This document shows positions 1 through 6,290 of a stretch of 7,428 nucleotides of DNA, in pieces; positions within the stretch are counted from its first letter, which is position 1, and every line of letters begins with the position of its first letter. The translations under genes and the position numbers were made by a program. A model generated the notes under the pieces. The model did no database searches. It had not been told where the DNA came from and worked only from the letters and a program-made list of their open reading frames with translations. Location of the stretch: assembly GCA_035286125.1 (NCBI GenBank), contig JAYKIS010000076.1, positions 1 through 7,428 on the forward strand. Reading direction: 5' to 3'. This DNA is from VGJW01 sp035286125. GTDB lineage: Bacteria; Cyanobacteriota; Sericytochromatia; S15B-MN24; VGJW01.

Positions 1-19
1 CCACCTCCGCACGAGAATC

Positions 20-31
20 GAACCATTGTTC
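20..31. promoter_or_regulatory. Putative LexA operator (SOS box) upstream of lexA
   Basis: The sequence GAAC-CATT-GTTC is a perfect inverted repeat in its arms, with C19 and C32 flanking it. It matches the arms of the Bacillus/Gram-positive-type SOS box (CGAAC-N4-GTTC). It ends 22 bases before the lexA start codon and lies just downstream of a weak -10-like GAGAAT (13-18), whose -35 would fall outside the window. LexA genes are commonly autorepressed through such a box, and the helix-turn-helix of this LexA resembles the type that reads GAAC/GTTC. Autoregulation is therefore inferred from position and symmetry. The two central R/R positions of the Bacillus consensus are not matched. Confidence 0.72.
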
Positions 32-53
32 CGTCCCGCAGGAGACACCCGCC

Positions 54-668
54 ATGACCCACCCGAGCGAACTTGATCTTCCGGCACGCCAGGCCGAAAT
101 CCTCGAGGTCCTCCGTCAGTGGCGCGCGGAGAAGGGCTACGTGCCCTCGATTCGGGAAATCGGCCTCGCGACGGGCCTGCGGTCGACCTCGACCATCCAT
201 TACCACCTCACCAGCCTCGCGGCTCGCGGGCTGATCGAATGGGAAAAGGGTCGCAACCGCGCCATCCGCATCATGGGGGACGATGCCGTCGAACGACCGG
301 CGAGCGTCCTGCCGATGGCCGGAAGAATCGCGGCGGGTCGACCCATCGAAGCCATCGAAGGACAGGACCAGGTCGACCTGGCCGACCTCTGGCCGCAGGA
401 TCAGGTGTATCTCCTCGAGGTCAAGGGTGAATCCATGATCGAGGACCACATCACGCCGGGGGACTGGGTCGTCATCCGCAAGCAACAGACGGCACGCGAC
501 GGCGAGATCGTCGTGGCGCTCCTCGAGGACGGGGAAGCGACCCTGAAGCGCCTGTATCGGCACCCGCAAGGCTATCGCCTCCAACCTGCCAACGCGGCCA
601 TGGAGCCGATTCTGGTGCCCGATGTGACCATCCAGGGCAAGGTCGTCGGCCTGATCCGCCGCGTCTAG
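54..668 (+). CDS. lexA: LexA SOS-response transcriptional repressor
   Basis: This encodes a 204-residue LexA, the repressor of DNA-damage (SOS) genes that cleaves itself when stimulated by RecA-ssDNA filaments. Residues 8-73 form the winged helix-turn-helix, with the typical PSIREIG and STSTIHYHL segments (31-37 and 44-52). The self-cleavage site is Ala94-Gly95 within GRIAAG. The catalytic dyad is Ser127 (KGESM) and Lys165 (ATLKRL), inside the S24-type peptidase domain (about 84-204), so all key residues are present and the protein should be active. The ATG at 54 has an AGGAGA ribosome site (40-45) eight bases upstream. A palindromic GAAC-N4-GTTC box at 20-31 suggests autorepression. The gene is monocistronic in appearance: a strong hairpin follows at 687-719, before the independently promoted groES. 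Confidence 0.97.
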   Translation: MTHPSELDLPARQAEILEVLRQWRAEKGYVPSIREIGLATGLRSTSTIHYHLTSLAARGLIEWEKGRNRAIRIMGDDAVERPASVLPMAGRIAAGRPIEAIEGQDQVDLADLWPQDQVYLLEVKGESMIEDHITPGDWVVIRKQQTARDGEIVVALLEDGEATLKRLYRHPQGYRLQPANAAMEPILVPDVTIQGKVVGLIRRV

Positions 669-686
669 GCCGGCACGCGACGCAAG

Positions 687-719
687 CCTTTCCCAGTCGC
701 CTTGCGCGACCGGGAAAGG
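687..719 (+). terminator. Strong hairpin after lexA, possible terminator without a U-tract
   Basis: Arms at 687-700 (CCTTTCCCAGTCGC) and 706-719 (GCGACCGGGAAAGG) pair over 14 positions with a single A-C mismatch, around a five-base loop (701-705). It lies 18 bases after the lexA stop codon, where a terminator is expected. No run of T follows on either strand, so intrinsic termination is uncertain; it could be an RNA 3'-end stabiliser or a Rho-dependent end. The proposed groES -35 hexamer (702-707) lies within its loop and right arm. Confidence 0.5.
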
Positions 720-731
720 GTGGGGTACGAT
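702..731 (+). promoter_or_regulatory. Probable sigma70-type promoter of groES-groEL
   Basis: A -35-like TTGCGC (702-707) and a -10-like TACGAT (726-731) are separated by 18 bases. Transcription would start around 738-740, exactly at the left edge of the CIRCE operator, which is the usual arrangement for HrcA-repressed groE operons. The assignment rests on motif and placement; GATAAC (729-734) is an alternative -10 but gives a 21-base spacer. Confidence 0.55.
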
Positions 732-739
732 AACACCTG

Positions 740-766
740 TTAGCACTCGCCTCGAATGAGTGCTAA
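740..766. promoter_or_regulatory. CIRCE operator (HrcA binding site)
   Basis: TTAGCACTC (740-748), nine unpaired bases, then GAGTGCTAA (758-766). Both arms match the CIRCE consensus without mismatch and with the canonical N9 spacing. CIRCE is bound by the repressor HrcA, which itself needs GroE for activity, giving heat-shock feedback control. It lies 35 bases upstream of groES and overlaps the predicted transcription start. No hrcA gene is in the window. Confidence 0.97.
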
Positions 767-801
767 CCAGAGATCAGTTTCTACGGAGGTTTTAACCACC
801 C

Positions 802-1104
802 ATGACAACGGCCACCATGAGCAAGATCCGGCCCCTCGGGGATCGGGTCGTCGTCAAGGTTCTCAAGCAGGAGCAGACCTCGGGCGGCATCTATCTGCCG
901 GACACCGCGCAGGAGAAGCCCCAGATGGGCGAAGTCATCGCTGTCGGCCCCGGCAAGATGGACGATGACGGCGATCGCCTGCCGATGGACGTCAAGACGG
1001 GCGAGCGCGTGATCTTCGCCAAGTATTCCGGCACCGAGGTCAAGCTCGACGGCGCCGAATACCTGCTGCTGGCCGAGAAGGACATTCTCGGCATCATCGA
1101 GTAA
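802..1104 (+). CDS. groES: Co-chaperonin GroES (Hsp10)
   Basis: GroES is the heptameric lid that caps the GroEL cage during ATP-driven protein folding in the cytoplasm. The sequence shows the family N-terminus KIRPLGDRVVVK, the mobile loop with SGGIYLPDTA (about residues 27-36), EKPQMGEVIAVGPG, and a C-terminal LLLAEKDILGIIE. The ATG at 802 gives 100 residues, five more than the common length of about 95. It is preferred because a strong GGAGG (785-789) lies 12 bases upstream. An in-frame ATG at 817 (MSKIRPLG) would give the usual 95-residue form but has no ribosome site at normal distance, so a short N-terminal extension or a start at 817 both remain possible. The gene is first in the groES-groEL operon, under CIRCE/HrcA control, with 44 bases before groEL. 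Its sequence is most like cyanobacterial-lineage GroES. Confidence 0.96.
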   Translation: MTTATMSKIRPLGDRVVVKVLKQEQTSGGIYLPDTAQEKPQMGEVIAVGPGKMDDDGDRLPMDVKTGERVIFAKYSGTEVKLDGAEYLLLAEKDILGIIE

Positions 1105-1148
1105 TCCGGTTTCCCTACCCTACAGCGCATTACGAAGCGAGTTAATCC

Positions 1149-2789
1149 ATGCCCAAGCAGATTCTGTTCGATGAGCAAGCCCGCCGCGCCCTCGAGAAGG
1201 GTGTCAACGCCGTGGCCGATGCGGTCAAGGTGACGCTCGGTCCCAAGGGCCGTAACGTCGTCCTCGAGAAGAAGTTCGGCGCTCCCCAGATCATCAACGA
1301 CGGCGTCACCATCGCCAAGGAGATCGAGCTCGAGGATCCCGTCGAGAACACCGGCGCCCAGCTGGTCAAGGAAGTGGCCACCAAGACCAATGACGTGGCC
1401 GGTGACGGCACCACGACCAGCACGGTCCTGGCGCAGGCCATGATCCGTGAAGGTCTCAAGAACGTGGCCGCCGGTGCCAACCCGATGGGCATCCAGACCG
1501 GCATCAAGAAGGCTGTTGCTGCCGGCGTCGGCGCCATCAAGGAGATGGCCCGCCCCGTCGACAACAAGAGCGCCATTGCCCAGGTCGCGACCATCGCCGC
1601 CCGCGATGCCGAAATCGGCAACTTGATTGCCGATGCCATGGAGAAGGTCACCAAGGACGGCGTCATCACCGTCGAGGAGTCCAAGTCCACCGGCACCACC
1701 CTTGAGGTTGTCGAGGGCATGCAGTTCGACAAGGGCTACCTCAGCCCGTACATGGTCACCGATGCCGAGCGCATGGAGGCCGTCCTCGACGAGCCCTTCG
1801 TGCTGATCACCGACAAGAAGGTCACGGTCGTCGCCGACCTGATTCCGATGCTCGAGAAGGTCGCCCGTCAGGGTCGTCCGCTCGTCATCATCGCCGAGGA
1901 TATCGAGGGTGAGGCCCTGGCCACGCTCGTCGTCAACAAGATCCGCGGCATCCTGAATGCCGTCGCCATCAAGGCCCCCGGCTTCGGCGATCGTCGCAAG
2001 GCGATGCTGCAGGACATGGCCATCCTCACCGGCGCCACCGTGGTGTCCGAGGAGACCGGCCACAAGCTCGAGAACGTCCAGATCGACGACCTCGGCAAGG
2101 CGCGCCAGGTCCGCGTCGCCCGCGACAAGACCACGCTGGTTTCGTTCAGCAACGAGGAAATCAACGTCAAGGTGCAGGCCCGCATCAAGGAGATCAAGCG
2201 TCAGATCGAGGAGACCGAGTCCGAGTTCGACCGCGAGAAGCTCCAGGAGCGCCTGGCCAAGCTGTCCGGCGGTGTGGCCGTGATCCAGGTGGGTGCGGCA
2301 ACCGAGACCGAGCTCAAGGACGCCAAGCTCCGCATCGAGGATGCGCTGGCTGCCACCAAGGCTGCGGTCGAGGAAGGCATCGTCCCCGGTGGCGGTACCG
2401 CCCTGCTCCGTACCCTGCCCGCCCTGCACAAGCTGATGGGCGAGCTCAAGGGTGACGAGCGGACGGGTGTCGAGATCGTGGCCCGGGCCCTCGAGGCTCC
2501 GGTCCGCCAGATCGCCGACAACGCCGGTCTCGAAGGCGCTGTCGTCGTCGAGAACGTCAAGAAGGCCGAGGCCGGCTACGGCTTCAATGCCGTGACCAAC
2601 GAGATGGTCGACATGATCGCCAGCGGCATCGTCGACCCCGCGAAGGTCACCCGCAGCGCGCTGCAGAACGCCGCGTCCATCGCCTCGATGCTGCTGACGA
2701 CCGAGGCCCTCGTCGTCGACAAGCCCGAGAAGAAGACCGGCGCCAGCAACGGTGGTCACAACCACATGGACGGGATGGGCATGATGTAG
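1149..2789 (+). CDS. groEL: Chaperonin GroEL (Hsp60)
   Basis: This encodes a 546-residue group I chaperonin subunit, which forms the double-ring folding chamber used with GroES. Nucleotide-site signatures are present: LGPKGRNV (30-37), GDGTTT (85-90) and the hydrolytic Asp398 in IEDALAATKAAVEEG, followed by IVPGGG (411-416). Length matches the family, and equatorial, intermediate and apical domains all appear intact. The C-terminus ends in a short Gly/Met tail with histidines (GGHNHMDGMGMM), like the flexible GGM tail inside the cavity. The ATG at 1149 is supported by the conserved N-terminus, but only a weak GAG ribosome site (1139-1141) precedes it, so translation may depend partly on groES. 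A strong terminator follows at 2828-2861. Long antisense open frames here are codon-bias shadows. This is the only GroEL in view; whether other copies exist cannot be told. Confidence 0.98.
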   Translation: MPKQILFDEQARRALEKGVNAVADAVKVTLGPKGRNVVLEKKFGAPQIINDGVTIAKEIELEDPVENTGAQLVKEVATKTNDVAGDGTTTSTVLAQAMIREGLKNVAAGANPMGIQTGIKKAVAAGVGAIKEMARPVDNKSAIAQVATIAARDAEIGNLIADAMEKVTKDGVITVEESKSTGTTLEVVEGMQFDKGYLSPYMVTDAERMEAVLDEPFVLITDKKVTVVADLIPMLEKVARQGRPLVIIAEDIEGEALATLVVNKIRGILNAVAIKAPGFGDRRKAMLQDMAILTGATVVSEETGHKLENVQIDDLGKARQVRVARDKTTLVSFSNEEINVKVQARIKEIKRQIEETESEFDREKLQERLAKLSGGVAVIQVGAATETELKDAKLRIEDALAATKAAVEEGIVPGGGTALLRTLPALHKLMGELKGDERTGVEIVARALEAPVRQIADNAGLEGAVVVENVKKAEAGYGFNAVTNEMVDMIASGIVDPAKVTRSALQNAASIASMLLTTEALVVDKPEKKTGASNGGHNHMDGMGMM

Positions 2790-2827
2790 GCCCTCGGGAC
2801 CTGCATCTACCTGACGTCCGCATGAAC

Positions 2828-2868
2828 CCGGGGGGGTCGGCCACCAGGCCGGCCCCCCCGGCCTTTGT
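2828..2868 (+). terminator. Intrinsic terminator of the groES-groEL operon
   Basis: A 15-bp stem pairs 2828-2842 with 2847-2861, including seven consecutive G-C pairs and one G-U wobble, closed by the tetraloop ACCA (2843-2846). The stem is followed by CCTTTGT, a short T-rich tail on the plus strand only. It begins 38 bases after the groEL stop. The very high stem stability probably compensates for the short T-run. Its last T residues overlap the -35 hexamer proposed for tatA. Confidence 0.85.
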
Positions 2869-2893
2869 CCCGAACCGGGGCCGGAGCTACAAT
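2865..2893 (+). promoter_or_regulatory. Probable promoter of the tatA-uvrB operon
   Basis: TTGTCC (2865-2870) and TACAAT (2888-2893) are separated by exactly 17 bases and match the sigma70 consensus at 4/6 and 5/6 positions. The -10 ends only six bases before the tatA ATG, so the predicted start of transcription is at or next to A2900, implying a leaderless mRNA. It lies directly behind the groEL terminator, consistent with a separate transcription unit. Confidence 0.62.
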
Positions 2894-2899
2894 TCGTCC

Positions 2900-3103
2900 A
2901 TGTTGTCCTTTGCCGATGCCGCCGTGATCGTGGGCCTGGGGGTCCTGCTGTTCGGTTCCCAGAAAATCCCCGAGCTCGCCCGGGCCATCCGCCGCTCCGG
3001 GCGCGAATTCAAGGACGGCCACGCCGAAGCCTTGGGCGGCACCCAGGCTGCACCCGAGGAACGCGGCGACGTGCCCCCCACTCCTCCGACGACCGGGGGC
3101 TGA
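2900..3103 (+). CDS. tatA: Sec-independent translocase protein TatA/TatE family
   Basis: This encodes a 67-residue TatA-type subunit of the twin-arginine translocase, which exports folded proteins across the cytoplasmic membrane. The short N-terminal membrane helix (about residues 4-18) ends in the family LFG (17-19). It is followed by KIPELARAIRRSGREFKDG, the amphipathic helix with the conserved PELAR and REFKDG elements, and then a Pro/Gly-rich polar tail. The start at 2900 is chosen because TatA proteins begin directly before the helix. An upstream in-frame ATG (2822) would place a 26-residue extension inside the groEL terminator and is unlikely. GGAG (2883-2886) is 13 bases away, too far for a good ribosome site, and lies upstream of the predicted transcription start. 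No tatB or tatC is nearby. uvrB follows after nine bases, so co-transcription is likely. TatA versus TatB/TatE cannot be fully resolved, but length favours TatA. Confidence 0.9.
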   Translation: MLSFADAAVIVGLGVLLFGSQKIPELARAIRRSGREFKDGHAEALGGTQAAPEERGDVPPTPPTTGG

Positions 3104-3112
3104 TGCTTCCGG

Positions 3113-5173
3113 GTGCCAGCTTTCACGCTCAAGGCCCCCTATGGGCCGGCAGGGGACCAAGGCAAGGCCATCGAGGCCATCGCGAGGGCCTTTGGTGATC
3201 CCGCCACGGAACGGGTCGTCCTGCTTGGTGCCACGGGCACCGGCAAGACCTACACCATGGCGGCGGCGATCGAGCGACTGCAGCGTCCCACGCTGATCCT
3301 GGCCCACAACAAGACACTCGCGGCGCAGCTCTGCAACGAACTGCGCGAGTTCTTTCCCGACAACGCCATCGAGTACTTTGTCAGCTACTACGACTACTAC
3401 CAGCCCGAAGCCTATATCCCTTCGACGGACACCTACATCGAGAAGACGTCGGCCATCAACGACGACATCGACCGCCTGCGGCACTCGGCCACGCGCAGCC
3501 TGCTCGAGCGCCGGGACACCGTGGTGGTGGCCTCGATCTCCTGCATCTACGGCCTGGGCCCTCCGGAGGAATACGCACGAGGGGCGCGACGTGTTCACGT
3601 CGGCGAGACCATCAGCCGGCAAGCCCTGCTCCGGGCGCTGGTCTCGGTCTACTACGAGCGCAACGACATCGACCTGGGACGGGGCCGATTCAGGGTCCGC
3701 GGAGATTCGGTCGAGCTGGTGCCCAGCTACGAGGAATCGGTCGTCCGCATCGAGCTTTTCGGGGACGAGGTCGATCGCATCCGGGTGATCGATCCCGTCA
3801 CGGGCGAGATCCTGCGCGACATCGACCAGGTGACCATCTTCCCGGCGAAGCACTTCGTGACGCCCGAGGAGGACCTGGGGCGTGCCCTGCGGGATATCGA
3901 GACCGAGCTGGACGATCGTCTGGGCTGGTTCATGCGCCATCAGAAGCTGCTCGAAGCGCAGCGTATCGAGCAGCGGACGCGCTACGACCTGGAAATGCTG
4001 CGCCAGATCGGCCAGTGCAACGGCGTCGAGAACTACTCACGTCACCTCGGGGGCAGACGCGAGGGCGAGCCGCCCGCCACGCTGCTGAGCTACTTCCCGA
4101 AGGACTTCCTGCTGTTCATCGACGAGAGCCATGTCACCTTGCCGCAGGTGCAGGCGATGTACGCCGGAGACAGGTCGCGCAAGACCGTGCTCGTCGACCA
4201 TGGCTTCCGGTTGCCCAGTGCGCTGGACAACCGCCCCTTGCAGGCGGCGGAGTTCTGGCAACGTGTAGGCCAGGTCATGTACGTGTCGGCGACGCCGGGC
4301 GACCGCGAGATGAAGGAAGCGGGCGCCAACGTGGTCGAGCAGATCATCCGTCCTACGGGCCTGCTCGACCCCACAATCGAGGTTCGGCCGGTCACGGGCC
4401 AGGTCGACCATCTGGTCGGCGTCATCCGCGAACGCACCGGTCGGGGCCACCGGGTCCTCGTCACGACACTGACCAAGCGCATGGCCGAGGACCTGACGGA
4501 CTACATGCTCGAGATCGGCCTCAAGGCGCGCTACCTGCACAGCGACGTCAAGTCGCTCGAGCGCATCGCCCTGCTGCGCGACCTGCGCCAAGGTGTGTTC
4601 GACATCCTTGTGGGTGTCAACCTGCTGCGGGAGGGCCTGGACCTGCCCGAGGTCTCGCTCGTGGCGATCCTGGACGCGGACAAGGAAGGCTACCTCAGGG
4701 ATGGTCGCTCCCTGATCCAGACGATGGGGCGCGCCGCCCGGCATCCCGAGGGCCACGTGCTCATGTACGCCGACCGTATCACAGGCTCGATGGAACGGGC
4801 CATCGAGGAAACCAGCCGCCGTCGCAAGCTTCAGGAAGCCCACAATGAAGCCCACGGCATCGTGCCGCAACCGATCGTGAAGTCGTCCCGCAACGCCTTG
4901 CTCGAGGCGCTGGGTGCCGCACCCGAGGTCGACCCGGCCACGGCCGTACGTCCGGAGGACATTCCCGCCGCCATCAAGCGCCTCGAGGGCGAGATGCGCG
5001 CGGCAGCACAGTCGCTCGAGTTCGAGCACGCCGCAGAGCTTCGGGATCGCATCCAGTCGCTTCGACTCCAGCTGGCCGAGCATGGTCGTGCCCAGGCCCA
5101 GGCGGCCGAAGTGCTCGGCACGCCACCCCAGGACACACCGGGCGCCCGGCGCCCCAAAGGACGCAGGTCATGA
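3113..5173 (+). CDS. uvrB: Excinuclease ABC subunit UvrB
   Basis: UvrB is the damage-verifying helicase-like subunit of nucleotide-excision repair: it is loaded by UvrA and recruits UvrC for incision. The 686-residue product is full length. Walker A is GATGTGKT (39-46). The damage-probing beta-hairpin region includes YYDYYQPEAYIPSTDTYIEK (92-111). Walker B/motif II is DESH (337-340), then VSATPGDRE (391-399), GVNLLREGLDLPE (501-513) and motif VI QTMGRAAR (536-543). A UVR domain (about 618-652) that contacts UvrC/UvrA precedes a low-complexity tail. The start is GTG at 3113, giving the conserved N-terminal FTLKAPYGPAGDQ. No clear ribosome site lies at normal distance, so translation may be coupled to tatA, nine bases upstream. 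No complete GAAC-N4-GTTC box was seen in the roughly 320 bases upstream, so SOS control is not evident. The stop overlaps the next gene (ATGA). Confidence 0.98.
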   Translation: MPAFTLKAPYGPAGDQGKAIEAIARAFGDPATERVVLLGATGTGKTYTMAAAIERLQRPTLILAHNKTLAAQLCNELREFFPDNAIEYFVSYYDYYQPEAYIPSTDTYIEKTSAINDDIDRLRHSATRSLLERRDTVVVASISCIYGLGPPEEYARGARRVHVGETISRQALLRALVSVYYERNDIDLGRGRFRVRGDSVELVPSYEESVVRIELFGDEVDRIRVIDPVTGEILRDIDQVTIFPAKHFVTPEEDLGRALRDIETELDDRLGWFMRHQKLLEAQRIEQRTRYDLEMLRQIGQCNGVENYSRHLGGRREGEPPATLLSYFPKDFLLFIDESHVTLPQVQAMYAGDRSRKTVLVDHGFRLPSALDNRPLQAAEFWQRVGQVMYVSATPGDREMKEAGANVVEQIIRPTGLLDPTIEVRPVTGQVDHLVGVIRERTGRGHRVLVTTLTKRMAEDLTDYMLEIGLKARYLHSDVKSLERIALLRDLRQGVFDILVGVNLLREGLDLPEVSLVAILDADKEGYLRDGRSLIQTMGRAARHPEGHVLMYADRITGSMERAIEETSRRRKLQEAHNEAHGIVPQPIVKSSRNALLEALGAAPEVDPATAVRPEDIPAAIKRLEGEMRAAAQSLEFEHAAELRDRIQSLRLQLAEHGRAQAQAAEVLGTPPQDTPGARRPKGRRS

Positions 5174-6282
5174 CCGGCAAGCCCCTCTCCACGTCCCTCT
5201 GGCCCCAGGTCCAGGACCTGGCCCGCCGCCTCGAGGCCCTGCACCAGGAGCATCGCTGGCACGGGCAGGTGGATGGTGACACCCTCGAGGAGCTGAGCCT
5301 CGGCCGGTTCAAGGTCCCCGAAACGCCGGCAGAAGTCCCGGGACGATGGACGGCGCCTGAGGAGCCTGCCACGGGTCCGGCAGCCGACGTTCATGCGTTG
5401 GCCGCGCTCGCCTACGAGGTCCTGACCGGCCACCAGGCCTTTCCTGAAGGCGCTCGTCAGCCTCGACCGGGTGGACTCGCCCGGCCCAGCGACCTCGTTC
5501 GTGGCCTGCCGTCGGCCATCGATCTCGTGCTGCTGGATGCCCTCGACCCGGAGCCGGCCAAGCGTCCCGTCGTTCGTTGGCTGCGGCAAGCCTTCGAGGG
5601 CGTCGATCCGGACCAACCCAATCCCGAGACCGGCAGCGGCCAGACGACCTTGCTCCTCGGCACCGGATTGGCCGGATTCCTGCTGGGTGCCGGCCTGACA
5701 CTGTGGCTGGTAGGCCCCTCGACCCCCATGCCGGTCCTGCGCCAGTCCATCGGCGCCCCGGCTCCCGCACCGACCGAACCTTGGACCGCCGTGCTCGAGG
5801 CATCGGGATCGACAGCCTCGGCGCGCCTTGCGACAGCCAGTGGCGGGGTCTTCGCGGTCGAGCCCAGCCCGGCACCGACTCCTACGCCGGCACCGACACC
5901 GCCCCCGATCCTCGAGTATGTCAGCCGTGTCGTGGTCCAGCAGGGCATTTCCGCCTCGTTCAATGCCCGCATGGTCACCGGCGACGGCCTGCGGGTGACG
6001 GTTCAGGTGGCCAACGGTACCGACAGGCCCCTGACCTTGCTGGGTCAGGATGGCGACATCCAGTTGGCTACCCGGGAAGGCGAGGACCTGACAGCGTGGG
6101 TGACGCGGGCAAGTGGCGAGGAGGCGGCCTGGACGCTTGCCCCCGGGGAACAGCAGAGCCGCCACCTGCACGTCGGCAAGGACCTCGCCGCAGATACCCG
6201 TGGCCTGACGCTGCTCCTGCGGGAGGACGGCGGTCCCTGGAATGTCCGTCTGACGGGCATCCGGGAAGAAGCCACGCCGTAA
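5170..6282 (+). CDS. Single-pass membrane protein with degenerate protein-kinase C-lobe and Ig-like C-terminal domain
   Basis: The exact family is not recognised. Residues 12-143 resemble the C-lobe of Ser/Thr kinases. LARRLEALHQEHRWHGQV matches the helix before the catalytic loop, with HRD replaced by HGQ (31-33). No DFG is visible. TAPEE (61-65) fits the APE motif, DVHALAALAYEVLTG (73-87) subdomain IX, and ALDPEPAKRP (124-133) the final Arg region. The whole N-lobe, including glycine loop and ATP-binding Lys, is absent, so it is probably a catalytically dead pseudokinase. A membrane helix (about 159-182) leads to a Pro/Ala/Thr-rich linker (about 195-247) and a beta-rich domain (about 256-366), loosely like DUF4352/Ig-like modules with an LAPGEQ turn; this part is probably extracytoplasmic. 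The ATG overlaps the uvrB stop by ATGA and has AAAGGA (5156-5161) eight bases upstream, so coupling to uvrB is likely. Being real coding sequence is well supported; function is unknown. Confidence 0.8.
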   Translation: MTGKPLSTSLWPQVQDLARRLEALHQEHRWHGQVDGDTLEELSLGRFKVPETPAEVPGRWTAPEEPATGPAADVHALAALAYEVLTGHQAFPEGARQPRPGGLARPSDLVRGLPSAIDLVLLDALDPEPAKRPVVRWLRQAFEGVDPDQPNPETGSGQTTLLLGTGLAGFLLGAGLTLWLVGPSTPMPVLRQSIGAPAPAPTEPWTAVLEASGSTASARLATASGGVFAVEPSPAPTPTPAPTPPPILEYVSRVVVQQGISASFNARMVTGDGLRVTVQVANGTDRPLTLLGQDGDIQLATREGEDLTAWVTRASGEEAAWTLAPGEQQSRHLHVGKDLAADTRGLTLLLREDGGPWNVRLTGIREEATP

Positions 6283-6290
6283 AGGGGCAC

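Noticed and set aside
891..2765. A 624-codon open frame on the minus strand
   Set aside because: It lies antisense to groEL, whose whole sequence is conserved. The translation is a low-complexity mix rich in Gly, Asp, Leu and His, as expected from reading GC-rich codons backwards.
2871..2882. CGAAC at 2871-2875 as an SOS box for tatA-uvrB
   Set aside because: Only one arm is present; the other half (GCCG) does not match GTTC.
2822..2899. A longer tatA starting at the ATG at 2822
   Set aside because: The added 26 residues would be encoded by the groEL terminator hairpin and promoter, are Pro/Gly-rich, and do not fit the TatA family, which starts just before the membrane helix.
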